The notes under the pieces were generated by a model, which did no database searches, was not told where the DNA came from, and worked only from the letters and a program-made list of their open reading frames with translations. From NCBI RefSeq assembly GCF_000350225.1, contig NW_005179155.1, positions 1-64,000 on the forward strand: DNA of 64,000 nucleotides, in the 5' to 3' direction. Both the position numbers and the translations under genes were made by a program. The stretch's first letter is position 1; the number at the start of each line of letters is the position of its first letter. Shown here piece after piece: positions 49,218-60,410 of the stretch. This stretch comes from Chondrus crispus. Its lineage: Eukaryota; Rhodophyta; Florideophyceae; Gigartinales; Gigartinaceae.

Positions 49218-49876
49218 TACCCTTCCTGGCCGGGGCAATTTGGGAATTTTTTTTGGCAGAGCCCCACAAATTTTGAATGGCACTATCCCGAGCAGCCAAA
49301 AGTGTCCGCTACAGCCAGTCGGGTGTCCATGTGCCATCCACGACGAAAAGACGCTGGCAAAAACAACCTGTTGGAAGCCATTCGACATTTTCCTATACGT
49401 GCCAAAAGGGCTCAAATGGCAAAAGTGGCAATTTGGTGATTTTAGTTATGTACTGGAAAGCGATAACAGAGATTCCACAACTTCCTCTTCACCACTCAAA
49501 TCTTTACTGAACGCTTGCCTCGAGAGTGTACTACTCATTGCCGCTCCGAATCTCGCCCCAGAAGTCGGAGAAAAACGTTCACGCTGTGGGAGACACAGCG
49601 GGGCTGGGGATTTTGGTTCAGCTGCTGACTATGTACGGCTATTCTTATTCGAGAATCGCATCTGGGCTCGACTGCGGTCCCGCTGTTCCTTCTTCTCAGC
49701 TCTGAGATGCCTCTCAGCAGCAAGTTTTACGTCTCTCTCTTTTCTGCTTTCGAGTATATCGTCCAAAGTCAAGTACAGAGCAGGTGTACATTTTTGTAAC
49801 TCCACACTTTTCTCGAGCCCTGCTTTCGAACTTTTTATGTTCGAGAAACGCATGCTTGTCAGAAGGATTTTATTCA

Positions 49877-50819
49877 CACTTCTGCTTTTGCGCAAAAGCA
49901 TTTACACATCCCTGAGTCCCGTTGTGGGGTCTTTGGCAGCCTCCAAAGTTTTTTGAGCTGTCGAAAAGTCCGGTTGTCGGGGTCCCGGGTTCTACTTGTT
50001 ACATTTAGGAAAGCGACTTGGCCAATTTTCGGGTCACATGTGACCGCATCTGGTGCTGGTCTCTTAAAACTGTTAAGAAAAGAGTAGTCCATTGGCCATA
50101 ACCCCGACTTTTCGAAGCTTAACTTAATCTTATCCACCGTGATTTCACAATTACCCACCGTGATTGGTGCGTGAGGACCCAAATACTTCAGTTCTTACCC
50201 CATATTGACAGTCCACAGCTGTCTCGTCGAGGTTCCAAAGGCGGGAGGGGTCGTTGAATATACCAGGATTAGCATGTAGCACTTTTTTCAATGCATTTGA
50301 AAAGGTTGACACATGGGTGAAATTTTCAGCCGCCAACTTTGCGACGTCTTTGTTCTCACTTTTTCGATAAGTGACGTCTCTATTCACTGCACGCCAATGG
50401 CGGATGGTGTCTTGAGACGGACTGCCAGATTCTGTGCGAAATCCTGGACGTCTGTCAGACGCTATCTGAGTCATTATATTTCTCACATCACCGTTTGAGA
50501 GTGCAAAACCCTTTTCTGCCGCGAATACAATCCTTTTCTTTATCAAAGTTGACTCTTGTTCAGTTAGAACTGTGCGGCCTCCTCTGCAGTGGGCTTCTGG
50601 CGATAGAAGGACGTTGAGTTTGGATTCATCACGCTCTTCGAGGGCGTGAGAAATCCGATCTACTGTTGTGCGAGGTATATTTGTCGCTTTCACGACGGCA
50701 GACCGTTTAGTACCTATACGAAAGAGTGCGGTGGCTTTTTCCGGCTGCTTTTTCATGAATGCGTCGCGTTCCTGCCTCCTTTTTTCGACTGCACTCTGCA
50801 TGCGCATGGAGAGTCCCAT
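49877..50819 (-). pseudogene. pogo-1 transposase, internally deleted
   Basis: A 222-codon frame (50151-50819) starts MGLSMRMQSAVEKRRQERD. It has a helix-turn-helix (KATNIPRTTVDRISHALEE) and a CENP-B-type second domain, and ends just after NPGIFNDPSRLWNLDETAVD, which holds the first catalytic Asp. The next frame (49874-50182) resumes with ITVDKIKLSFEKSGLWPMDY, the C-terminal block of DDE_1 transposases. The catalytic middle with the second and third acidic residues is missing, so the protein cannot be active. A second tail segment with coiled-coil character follows near 49640-49800. Confidence 0.7.
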
Positions 50820-51359
50820 GAAGCACGAATACTTGTAGTCAAAGTCATGATTTCAGTGCTGTAGAAGAAAGTTTTACGAGCGTTGGGACGCCGTGGGGCT
50901 GCAGGAGTTTGAATTTTGGCTTCTGCATCGCAGGGCAACGAGGGAGGACGAAGGAACTTGTACGACTATCGCTAGCATGGCAACGGCGTGTTCTTGAGAA
51001 TCTGGAAGGGTACAGTGAACCCTCCCGATAAGGATCATTCTCCATATGGATATCCTCCATAAACGGATAAAAATTCGAGCGACGTACTCCGTAGCTTACA
51101 AATGTTTACCAAAAAAGAATGTCTGTGGAATATTCCTCAATTGGATATCGGGTTTAATGTGAAATAGGCATATCATACAGACCCCTCCTACTTCAAATGT
51201 ATTTTATGGTTACTTTTGGGCGACCAAGGCACAAATTACCCCATAAGAGCAACTCCACTCGTGGCCTTGGCAAACAGGCAAATGACCAACATTTTTATAA
51301 ACTTGTAGTTACATTATTGGCTGTGCTAAACTTGATGGTTTTGTAGTTTGCTCTCCACG

Positions 51360-52691
51360 ATGCCAGCTCCACCAGTACGAAATACAACCATGGACCAAAT
51401 GTGGCCTGACGAGATGGCCGATGACCACATTGATACAGCAACCCTTTCGTTGCTCGAAGACAGCGACGATGAAAAGAAACCAGGGAAACAAAGCGGTTCT
51501 CTGCCAGGGCGATCAGGAAACATTGAACACGGTCGTGCTGAAGCATCAAAGCGCCTTTTCCAGGACTACTTTTCTGACAATCCTGTCTACAATTGTCAAC
51601 AGTTCTGTCGCCGTTTTCGTCTCTCGCGCCTCGTTTTCACTCGCGTTGTAAAGGCATTGGAAGCTTATGACCCCCACTTCACTCAACGTAAGGACTGCGC
51701 AGGGCGCCTGGGATTTACAAGTCTACAAAAATGCACGGCTGCGATCAGGGTTTTAGCGTACAGGTATGTAGCCGATTGCATAGATGAGTACGTGAGAATG
51801 GGGGAGTCTAAAGTGCTAGATTGTTTGCAGCATTTTTGTCAGGGAGTAGTGAGGTGTTTCGGGGAAGAGTACTGTCGTGTACCCACTGAGCAGGACTTGA
51901 AAAATCCTCGCTCGTTCAGCAAGGAGAAATCTTCCTGGAATGATTGGGAGCATCGACTGTTCGAAGTGGTTTTGGAAGAATTGTCCTACGGCTCTACACG
52001 GTCAATACGAAGGGAAAGAAGGGAAGCTCGCGTTGACGATTGAGGTCATAGCTGACGACCAGTTGTGGATCTGGCACTCGTTTTTCGGGACTCAAGGATG
52101 CGCGGATGACATAAATGTGCTGGAAGCTTCAACACTGTCAAATAAAATTGCAGACTGCACATACCCACCTCCCATCGAGTACCAAATTTGTGGTGAGACG
52201 CGCAACATACCGTACTGGTTGGCTGACGGGGTGTACCCAAGGTGGCCGTGCTTCGTACAAACGGTTAGTCATCCAGTGACGAGGAAGGAAACACTCATGG
52301 CCAAGTGCCAAGAAGCAGCGCGAAAGGATGCCGAGCGAGCATTTGGGGTGTTGAAGGGAAAGTGGCACATTTCGGACACACCGTCTAAATTTTGATACAC
52401 CCGAACTATGAAGTATGTGATGGAGTGTTGTGTCATACTCCACAACATGATGATTAATATCGAATAGAGAACGAGGAGATGGAAGACGCGAGTGTATATC
52501 TGGAAGCCAGAGTCGGGGATGGTGTGCCGCGTATGTGGACATCTGCTGTAGAAATAGGGGAAACGACCGCACTACCGGGGCCAATTGGTGCTATTTGCGC
52601 CGTAGCAAAGTTTATGAGAAACGAAGGAGAGTTTTTCAAAACACGTGAACTCGTAATGAATCACCTATGGGAACGGCGCGGACAAGAATAG
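51360..52691 (+). pseudogene. Harbinger-1 transposase (PF04827-like), frameshifted
   Basis: The first ATG is at 51360 (MPAPPVRNTTMDQM). The N-terminal part has YNCQQFCRRFRLSRLVFTRV and RVLAYRYVADCIDEYVRMGE, typical of the helix region. The catalytic part is in another frame from about 51930 (LPGMIGSIDCSKWFWKNCP with the first Asp, then FFGTQGCADDINVLEAS, LADGVYPRWPCFVQTV with the second Asp, and KDAERAFGVLKGKW with the Glu). So one frameshift lies just before MIGSIDC, near 51925-51940. A further interruption follows the Glu block near 52395, and another near 52465, before NEEMEDASVYLEARVGDG. About three lesions make it inactive, although all three catalytic residues are still readable. Confidence 0.8.
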
Positions 52692-52806
52692 CGGTCTCGC
52701 AGCGCATTTAAGCTGAGCAGCGGCAGACGGCCTCGTTATTCGGCCCGCTGACGTTCTTGCGGACTTTGTGAGTACACGCGAGATCTGCACGGCGAGCGCT
52801 AAATTT

Positions 52807-53865
52807 CTATGATTGCAAAGCATTTGTTTCTTCGCTTTGTTCCTCGTCGCCGGTGTCCAAGAGTGCAGAATTTGGGGTTTCGCGCCGTAGTTCGCTTAAC
52901 GCGCGTGCACGCATGATGCGAAAGTACTCTACTGCATCGTTGTTGTCACAACCAGCCGGGGCTTGAGTAAATAGCATGATTTCATAGTGCCTTTTGAGCG
53001 CCTTGTTGCGCTCCCTCTGCGCTTCGACCAACTCCGCAGAAAGGGGAAGCTTCTTAGTTGTCTCTTCCTCCCTCTTCTTCATATCTTTAGTCCTTTTGCG
53101 TCCCATTGGTCTGTCGTTGTGCAATGTTGTGCCGGCGTCAACATCAGCGCCATTTTCAATCATACTAGCACCGCCCTTTTCCCATTTCTCTGGAGACGTA
53201 GACGTAGGCTCAGGGGCAGTTGTCGTTCTGCTGTCATCAGAAGCAACAAAAAACTTAGCGTGGTGTCGAAGTACACGCCACGCAATTTCGAACTTAAATG
53301 GCTTCCCGCTGTCGTCTGCTATATTGTCGATCTGAACACCGTTATACAGGGCAGTGGCCATCTTTATCATATCGTTTGGAGACACGCCTGTAGGCTTGGG
53401 ACGGCGAATACGTGCGTGACAACCCGAGAACAGCATGCATTGCTTGTGAACAATTTTGCACCTAGTGCGAACAGACTCAGTCGTTCTATCTACTTGGTTT
53501 GCAGGCTTGAACTTCGAGTTGTACAGTTGCTGAATCTTAGTGAGGAAGTCGTTTCCCTTTTGTTCTGCACCTACGATTGGATCCTCCGCTGCTGCAATCC
53601 ATGCTTTGGCAATGGCCTCGTCTTCTAGCGGCGTAAAGCTGGCTCCTCCGGTTGTTGTTTTCTTTGCCATTATGTGGTTCGATACCGCGGTTCCCGGAAC
53701 GTTGTCGTCGATGTACGTAGCCATGAGTGATAGTGGTGATCGAGGAAGCGTATGCTCCTTCGAAATTGGAAACTCTGTATCTACTCGGTGGGGCGGGAGG
53801 TGGGAGACAAAGTGTTTGCCGTCTTTGTCGTTGCCGCCAAAAATTGTCCAATGCAATGATTGCAC
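52807..53865 (-). CDS. Harbinger-1 Myb/SANT-like partner protein
   Basis: A 352-codon frame contains a trihelix Myb-like domain (FTPLEDEAIAKAWIAAAEDP to SVRTRCKIVHKQCMLF) and then a segment like the NAM-associated C-terminal domain (KPFKFEIAWRVLRHHAKFF, then RPMGRKRTKDMKKREEE). In Harbinger elements this protein escorts the transposase into the nucleus and to the element ends. The likely start may be the internal MATYIDDN near 53723 rather than the first Met. The frame looks intact, unlike its transposase partner. Confidence 0.78.
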   Translation of the reverse strand: MQSLHWTIFGGNDKDGKHFVSHLPPHRVDTEFPISKEHTLPRSPLSLMATYIDDNVPGTAVSNHIMAKKTTTGGASFTPLEDEAIAKAWIAAAEDPIVGAEQKGNDFLTKIQQLYNSKFKPANQVDRTTESVRTRCKIVHKQCMLFSGCHARIRRPKPTGVSPNDMIKMATALYNGVQIDNIADDSGKPFKFEIAWRVLRHHAKFFVASDDSRTTTAPEPTSTSPEKWEKGGASMIENGADVDAGTTLHNDRPMGRKRTKDMKKREEETTKKLPLSAELVEAQRERNKALKRHYEIMLFTQAPAGCDNNDAVEYFRIMRARALSELRRETPNSALLDTGDEEQSEETNALQS

Positions 53866-54252
53866 TTGGATGCCTTTTTAGCTTGAACAGTTGGTGATAT
53901 CTGAGCAAATTGCATCGATTTGCCCCAAAAGTTTGGTCGCGGTTATAGTTTTTGCATCTTTTATGCACCAGTGGGGGTGACCACTGTTGATCAAATTACC
54001 AAATTTGCCTTTTTGGTCAAATACATTGACCCAGTGGAGATGCTCTAACCGTTCATTCTTGATCGATCCGTTCACAAGCTGCTCAACAAATTCCAATCTC
54101 CGTCTGAGGCTTGGCAATTTTCATCATTCTCGACAAAAACATCTTTCTAGCATATACTCCTGTTGGTCCTCCCCCAATAAATCTCCTCTGATCGCAAACA
54201 TTGCGTGTTGTCAGCACCGTAGCCATCTGCCCCCGTCAAACGACAATCGTCG

Positions 54253-54507
54253 ATGAAGCGCTCTGAGTTTAACCTGGCCCAAAAGCAACAAATATGTGCA
54301 GAGTTCCAACGGCGCGAAAAGAGCAAGGAGCAGACGTCACAAAGCGCCCTTGGGAAGTGGGTCTCAGTACAGTTTTCCCTTTCCCAACCTCCTGCTCCAG
54401 CTTTCATGTACCGCATCATCAACGGAAAGTATGGTTTTCGTCCCGATATCTCTGCGTACCAAGAAGGGGAATTGCACAGTCGAGACGACGATAAATACAT
54501 TTTTTAA
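54253..54507 (+). CDS. Small helix-turn-helix ORF in pogo-1
   Basis: Eighty-four codons start MKRSEFNLAQKQQICAEFQR, which matches the CENP-B/pogo N-terminal helix-turn-helix pattern (K-R-x-x-L-x-x-K-x-x-I). Its C-terminal half, APAFMYRIINGKYGFRPDIS, fits the recognition helix. It lies on the strand opposite to the transposase remnant and reads toward the right end. It may be a second DNA-binding ORF of the element or a leftover of another pogo copy. Confidence 0.5.
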   Translation: MKRSEFNLAQKQQICAEFQRREKSKEQTSQSALGKWVSVQFSLSQPPAPAFMYRIINGKYGFRPDISAYQEGELHSRDDDKYIF

Positions 54508-54696
54508 GTAAAGCACAGACATTGTGAGATGCAGGTCACCGTGACACCGTTATGATACGACCTCCGGATTTCAATAACCTCCGCAAGTGGATACGGATTA
54601 CGTCCACCGAGCGTATCCATATCGAGAGGGTTCACTGTAATACTAAAAATTCCCAAATTGCCCACGATTCCCAAATTGCCCCGGTCAGGAAGGGTA

Positions 54697-55267
54697 CAGC
54701 CTTCATATACAAAGTAGTGGACCACGTACAGTATAGGAATCTGCATGCGCGCCCTTTCACTCAAATTCTATCCCCAAGTCCGAGTTATCCATTCCCAGAG
54801 GCCCTTCACGTTTTCTACCTTACCACTCCAGAAAAGTACTACAGTATTTGGTAAAAAAGGTTAATTTGGGAACTCCTGTGAAAGCATTCTGCTCAGGAAA
54901 ACCAAGTGCGGACAATGGGTACACGTGTCCGCGTTATACGCTCTCTCTGGTGCTTATTTTAAATTACCAAATAGACCTTTTTCTAAAAATCTGTGTATTG
55001 CCGTCCAATAAAATAAAATTCGGGGTTTCTCTGATCCAGTACGGCTAGAGATTCTGTATCTCCTCCCAGTTGGTTAGCAAACGCAGAGCATCCATCACCA
55101 CCAGTCTGACCTCATTTGGGCAAGGGGAAGTGGTTTTTAAGTTGATTTAAAAAAGATGCTTCCAAATTAAACTTTCGGGGAAGGGTACATACAGCGAACA
55201 GAACGCGACTACGCACTGTGATGAATCGTAATCCTCGTGGGGGTGTCTTTACTCGTCGTCGCCATCT
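54697..55267. other. No gene recognised
   Basis: AT-rich spacer between pogo-1 and Harbinger-2. No domain or repeat edge was identified. Confidence 0.5.
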
Positions 55268-55546
55268 CCTACAGTAGGGAGTGTACGCAAACAGAATTCC
55301 GCAACTTTTACGGTAAAATTCTGTAACTGGAATTCCACTACAGTGTTAGTTGCAGAAATTCTGAAATGAAAAATGACAACATTTAACGAATTGTGAGCAG
55401 TTAGTGAAGACACATGAGGAACTTGGGAGGAATACAAGTGTAATACAAGTACACGGTACGCGGGAAATTGTGGAGCAGAACTGAAGTGAGGTGAAGTGAG
55501 GAATGATCATCAGCTTGAGGAACACCGTCCGAACCACACCACAAAA

Positions 55547-56343
55547 ATGGCAGAGGTAGTATCAGATCTCCCCAATGCTGCAGCTGCTAGAATTGGTGGC
55601 CACTCTCGCTTCACCGCCGCACAAGACCTTGTAATCGCCAGAGAGGTAGCAGCGGTCCACGCGCACACTCCAAGCTATGGTGAAACTGGTAGGCGGTTTG
55701 AGATGGCGGCCACTTGCGTTAGTGAAAACCCCCTTTTCCAGGAGACGGTGACCTGGAAGACCGTACAAGACCGTTATAAACGGTTACAGGAGCAGTACGA
55801 TTCAAACGACACTGCAAATGCCCGTTTATCAGGGGTTGGCGGGGGAGAGATGGGGGAGCTGGCGGACCTATTGATGACAATGCAAAAGACGACTGCGTTG
55901 CGGAGAAGGCGGCTGTGCGCAATGCCGATTGTCAGCGCGATATGGACAAGGAGCGCATCGGGAATGATGTAATAGAGCGCGCAACAAGGCGCGTATCGAG
56001 TGCTGAAGAGGAGGACGGGGAATTTGGAGATGGGAGACAAGAAGGGGGCGTACGAAAGAAGCGCCGCGTTAGTTCAGGACGAATTCAGGTGAGCGAGATG
56101 GATCCATTTGGGCAACATCTGAAGGAGACCGAGCTGGCGCGAGTGGAACTGGAGAACGAGAAGCTGGCTTTCGAGGTGCAGAGGGATGAGAAGGATAGGG
56201 AAGAGCGTGAGAAGGAACGTGCTGTGGCGATCATGAAGGAAGAGAAGGACAGGGAGGAGAGAGCGCGAGAGCGCAACTCTAGGCAGGAAATTGAGTTGGA
56301 AAAATTTAAGGCCATGCTAGAGATGTTTGCAAAGCACAAGTAA
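55547..56343 (+). pseudogene. Harbinger-2 Myb/SANT-like protein, one frameshift
   Basis: From the ATG at 55547 the frame reads MAEVVSDLPN and then a SANT-like helix set (FTAAQDLVIAREVAAVHAH, TWKTVQDRYKRLQEQYD). Around 55890-55915 the reading shifts: the first frame ends in a non-homologous tail at 55972, while a second frame from 55915 (RNADCQRDMDKERIGND) continues with a basic segment (KKRRVSSGRIQVSEMDPFG) and a long charged coiled coil to 56343. One frameshift would separate the DNA-binding part from the coiled-coil tail. Confidence 0.7.
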
Positions 56344-56371
56344 GGTTTAATTCGGACACAGAGCAGATTCC

Positions 56372-57753
56372 TACGCTCTGTGATGATCGTACTCCTCAAG
56401 TGAGGGCGGAGCGCAGCGGAAGTACTTGGAAATTTGATTAGGGTAGATGCAGTTGCGGTAGTTGGACAGTAGTGTAGTACAACGGCGCGAAGGCAACGGC
56501 ACCACCGCTGCGGCCCCGTAATACAGTACGATGGGCTGTAAGCGCGAGATGAACTGTAAGGAGTTATATTTACAGCACATGGCCGGTGCGGAGTACAGTA
56601 GTACCCCGCTGGTTACACGTGTAGGATCCGAACGGTAAGTAATTAGTAATTAGTAGCTAATGGCACAAATTAGCCAATTTAGCACAGTAGCTGATATACA
56701 GTAAGCAACAGCTACTGTAGCGGGACAGGTGTCCTGACGTCCCACTTAGGGGTTAAGACCGGGGGCACCTGCCCCGTTCCAGTAAACGGGAGGGAAACTC
56801 GCCTCCCTTCCCTTTACGGGTAATTGCTATCCCATTCCGGTTTCCCTTTTAGTCTCAGGCTTCTAACGCGTGACCGGCCGTCCGGATCAAACAACACCGA
56901 CCGGCTGCGCGTCACCGGCCACGTGAGCCTTCCCTCTTTTCGAGTCCTTCCATACGGTTTGCGTTCGTGCGTGGGTTACCGAGCGGCGCGCGCTCCCTTA
57001 CCTCTAACCCCCCTCGTTTCCGAGTGATCGGGACGAAGGTAGTTATACCACAAGTAGCATAGCCGATGAGTTCAAGAGGCTGATCGGTGCCTCCAAAAGC
57101 TTCAACTTACGCTTAAAATCTACCGTAACAAAGTGGATCTTAACCTCTTTAAACACCCACTCGACAGTGATGCGTACTGTAGACATCGACTTACTAAACG
57201 CTCTTTGTGCTGGCGTGATATTACTTCCCTGGAACGGCACCTCTAGGAACCAGCGTCGCGCATAGCCAGAGTCACCGTAAATACAGTATTTCTTTCCATC
57301 AACATCGAATAGTAGGGGAAGGTCCATTTCAAGCCCGCTTCCTACATGGAGTGTCCAATCATGCCGCCGTCCCTCTATAGGTCCATGGAGATGCTGGATT
57401 AGCCCGTCTGGAGTATTGACTGCCGGATACTTGAGGGCATGCTCCCGTTTATGGCCATTATAAACTACACGTTGTTGCATTGCCCCAGACGGCCTCGCAA
57501 TACCTAGCACAGTTCCATCGATAAACCCGACGCAGTTCTCCAGACCTCCACTCCTGGCGTGAACCACAGAACTGTACCGCTCAAGCATTGCCTGTATGAA
57601 CGCTGAATCTATCGGGTCTTCGAGAAGGCCACCGTGGCTCTGACGAAGGTTCTCGAGCGCCTCCCAAAAAAGTTCAGAGAGCTGTGGACCGTGTTTGCCG
57701 AAGAATAACTCCAGATCCGTCCATCGCGTCGTTGTAGCGAGGCGGCGAAGCAC
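56372..57753 (-). pseudogene. Harbinger-2 transposase (PF13359-like), split by an LTR
   Basis: The main part (57043-57753) has TTRWTDLELFFGKHGPQLSE, then the DDE blocks CVGFIDGTVLGIARPSG (first Asp), KYCIYGDSGYARRWFLEVPF (second Asp) and TVRITVEWVFKEVK (Glu), the DDE_4 signature of PIF/Harbinger. The frame likely began upstream (a NRYKCDALLA block is visible near 57750-57800 in another frame). The C-terminal block (LLSNYRNCIYPNQISKYF, CAPPSLEEYDHHRA) lies at about 56372-56470, on the other side of the solo LTR. The gene is therefore broken by insertion, with all three catalytic residues retained. Confidence 0.82.
56473..57052. mobile_element. Solo LTR (family H, copy H2) with AGTAG target duplication
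   Basis: A 580-bp segment starts TGTAGTACAAC and ends GTTATACCACA, which are inverted matches with two differences. AGTAG duplications lie at 56468-56472 and 57053-57057. It shares its start and internal blocks with LTR-H1 at 43272. It sits inside the transposase gene of Harbinger-2, so it is younger than that element. Confidence 0.87.
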
Positions 57754-58042
57754 GATGATGTAGCAAGAAGTGCGTCACACTTGTAGCGATTTCGTTTACT
57801 GCACGTCTTACCTTCCGGCCAGCCCATTACAGCCACAAAACGTACTAGATCCTGCTTTTAAACGAGGGTGACGACTGCAGTACGAAGGTGTACAGTAATA
57901 ATACTCCTATTTCGCCTTTGCGTAAGTCGATTCATTTGCATTTCACTAAATTATTTCACAAACAGAATTCTGTAATTTGTTTACAGTTTTCTTTGTGAAT
58001 TCCTTCAGATTTTACAATTTGCGTAAACTCTGTACTGTAGTA

Positions 58043-58500
58043 AGTCTATTTACCGCAGATGACAGACTGTGTTTCTGACAGGCTGTCCTTGCGATCCGTC
58101 ACACTAAATTTGGCAGGGTGTCCGTACTGCACAACCCTTTAATTTCGCTGACCAACCAATGCCTTATTGTTCCGGTCCTGATTTGACGACTACAGTATTT
58201 AGAGTGGCAGGATTATCGATAGCGCAGTCGTGATACTGCGGGGACGGGTTTCTAAAGATCTATGGACAAGTGGCTACCCTTCGAAGGGTAGTCTCCGGAG
58301 AGATATGAGCAAGTATGAAGGCTGTGTTTTATTCTTTGAGTTTGCCGTTTCTAAAGTATAAGAGCTTCCAGTGAAAACAAAATCAAAAAAATGCTCCCGT
58401 TTTAGTGCACTACAACTATTGCGTTGAGGTGCATTTTATTCTTACTGTACAGTATGTGTCACCGTCTTACGATAATTTCCCACACCCCCTCCCTGTAGTC
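58043..58500. other. No gene recognised
   Basis: AT-rich sequence with a few TACTGTA/TACAGTA words. No coding signal or repeat edge was found. Confidence 0.5.
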
Positions 58501-58530
58501 CGTTGTGTATGCCTGTGAATCACAGGCATA
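58501..58530. repeat. Hairpin split by pogo-2
   Basis: GTGTATGCCTGTGA is followed at once by TCACAGGCATA, and the bases after pogo-2 (TACAAC) complete the right arm. The empty site was therefore a nearly perfect hairpin with arms of about 17 bp, and pogo-2 entered at a TA in one arm. Confidence 0.7.
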
Positions 58531-58736
58531 CACTACACCCAGTTACTGTCATTAGTGTCACCTACAGTATTTTCAGGGAACATTTTTGAGGTAACTTACA
58601 TGATTTACTGTCGGTGACAGTTTTCCCCTGGTGACACTGTTTTACGTCTGTTTCTAATTATTGTTGGTGACTCTAATTTCAAATTTCAAATTAGCGTCAC
58701 TGGCAGCAACTGCCGGAACTGCTACACTCTACTACA

Positions 58737-60408
58737 TCATTGATTGTGATCATATACATAGATGTCAACAGTTCCAGGTACAACAGGTTCTCCGTTGAAA
58801 TGGTTCCGGTACTTGTTGATAATGTTCTGTAACTTCGGAAACAGCTGACGTTTCCCCCATAAAACATTCGTGTTTAAAGCCATCCCTGTCCTCACCATCG
58901 CCTTGCGAGCAAACGTCATACCCTCACTATCCTTTTGCTCATTGACCTCACGCACAGCAGCACTCGCGAGTCTCAGAAAAAAAGATTTCCCAGGATTAGC
59001 CAGCTTTCCAGAACCATCCGTCCACCTTCCCTCCATGATCATCTGCATTTTAAATGCCTCCCAACTCGTACACCATGCTCGCTTGATTTTTTGTATTACA
59101 AAAGAATCGCAAGGTTGAATTAAATGTGTGGCATTCTTAGGAAAGTATCTTATTTCAGTATTAATCCCAATGGCAGCTTGGGAAGTGAGACTGTGTTGTT
59201 ATGGCCGCTACAGTTAGGGACATACAGTATGCGCTTTCGGCCACCTGGCAATGCTCTAATAACACGTCGTTTTTGCATCCATTGATGCATTACCTGCGAA
59301 TCCATCCAGCCTTTAGGTCGGCTACGGTAGGAGATACCTGGGAAATTGTCAGGTACACCACGGATAGGATAACTCCGGCATTGATTTTTGAAAACCATAA
59401 ACGGATTCTCGATTTTTGCCTCAACACCTCCACTGAGCCTTACCAACATAGTCATTCCCTCTCCTCCAGATGCCACATCTGCATACTTAATTTCTTCATT
59501 CCCATAAATCCCAGCGTGCGCCCGTTATCATAGTTGATCACAAAGTGTGTCTCATCAGCGTTGCTCACATCGCTTTCGTTTAGTGTGCCAGCGCGAAACT
59601 CACGACAAAGCTGCCCGAGATGAAAAGAGACTTCCTTTTCTATGAAAGCCTCCTTGGCTGGGCTCGTCAACAGCTTTCTGGTATCGGCTCGACTCACAAT
59701 ACAAAAAAGATCAGCAAATGTCTGAATCCATCGGGCATTTGTCTTCATGATTATGGGAACATCTGTGCGCGGATCCATAAAATTTAGAGAGTACGACGGG
59801 GATGTACTGTGTTTGATGAGGTGCACTGTCAGTGCACGAAGGTTCCGCAAATTCAACTTGACCCCCAATCTCCTCAAACGATCAAACTCTTCAACCAAAT
59901 CCTTGTGTAGAGCCAAAACCCAGGCTTCTCTTTTACGTCCCCTACCAGAGCGTGTTTTAGTAAATACTCGCGTGAAACCGTTACGCGAAACACGCGTGAT
60001 GGAGCATCTTTTGTCTTGTAACACCACCTTGCCTTCTTTATCCGTAAAATCTGACCTCGACTTCCAAATGCGGCTTGCCCGCACAAGGTTTGCGTTTCGG
60101 GTTCCGCGAAAAAGATCCGGGAATTCGGCAACGGCTTTAGATGCGATACATGTTTCCTCGTCTGTCCGTACAGCCTGAAGCATCCATTTAACGATAGTCA
60201 ATCGTTGCGACAGCGTCAAAACGCGCTGCAAGCTACGCTTTTTTGTCGTGTCTGTAGTTGGAACTTCGTTCCTGTTGATTACAGATGCATTGGATGCATC
60301 TGTATTTGTCCCCTGGTTCGTGGTCGTCGAATGGCCTTGGTTCAATTTGCCATTGCGAAGCTTTGCGCTCTCGAGAGCGGCAATAATAGGGGAAGGCGAT
60401 GCCGGCAT
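58737..60408 (-). pseudogene. pogo-2 transposase (DDE_1), broken
   Basis: A likely start is the ATG at 60408 (MPASPSPIIAALESAKLRNG); the frame is open further upstream, but only through minisatellite sequence. A helix-turn-helix follows (KRSLQRVLTLSQRLTIVKWM), then a CENP-B-like region and the first catalytic block SNADETHFVINYDNGRTLG. The next frame (59150-59476) holds ASGGEGMTMLVRLSGGVEAK and LYVPNCSGHNN, where the family has D-N-C-S-G-H, so the second catalytic Asp is replaced by Pro. The third block, HLIQPCDSFVIQKIK, is in a further frame reaching 58737. Two frame changes plus the lost Asp mean it is inactive. Confidence 0.78.
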
Positions 60409-60410
60409 TG

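Larger units (their letters stand above)
51247..54045 (+). mobile_element. PIF/Harbinger element (Harbinger-1), TAA duplication
   Basis: Ends are GAGCAACTCCACTCGTGG on the left and GAGCATCTCCACTGGGTC on the right (reverse complement), with exact TAA duplications at 51244-51246 and 54046-54048. This 3-bp T-A-A duplication and the ACTCCACT-type ends are typical of Harbinger. Two convergent genes fill the 2.8 kb: transposase on the plus strand and a Myb-like protein on the minus strand. Confidence 0.9.
49220..54694 (-). mobile_element. pogo-like DNA transposon (pogo-1) with nested Harbinger
   Basis: Terminal inverted repeats begin CCCTTCCTGGCCGGGGCAAT on the left and CCCTTCCTGACCGGGGCAAT on the right, each followed by TTGGGAAT. 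TA duplications lie at 49218-49219 and 54695-54696, as for Tc1/mariner-pogo elements. The nested Harbinger (51247-54045) interrupts it, so its own length is about 2.67 kb. It carries transposase remnants on the minus strand near its left end and a small helix-turn-helix ORF on the plus strand near its right end. Confidence 0.8.
55268..58042 (+). mobile_element. PIF/Harbinger element (Harbinger-2), split by a solo LTR
   Basis: The ends share CTACAGTA-GAGT-TACGCAAA: left from about 55269, right as the reverse complement ending about 58041. The exact limits and target duplication are uncertain. It holds a Myb-like gene on the plus strand and a transposase on the minus strand in convergent layout, as in Harbinger-1 but from a different subfamily. 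A solo LTR (56473-57052) interrupts the transposase. Confidence 0.75.
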
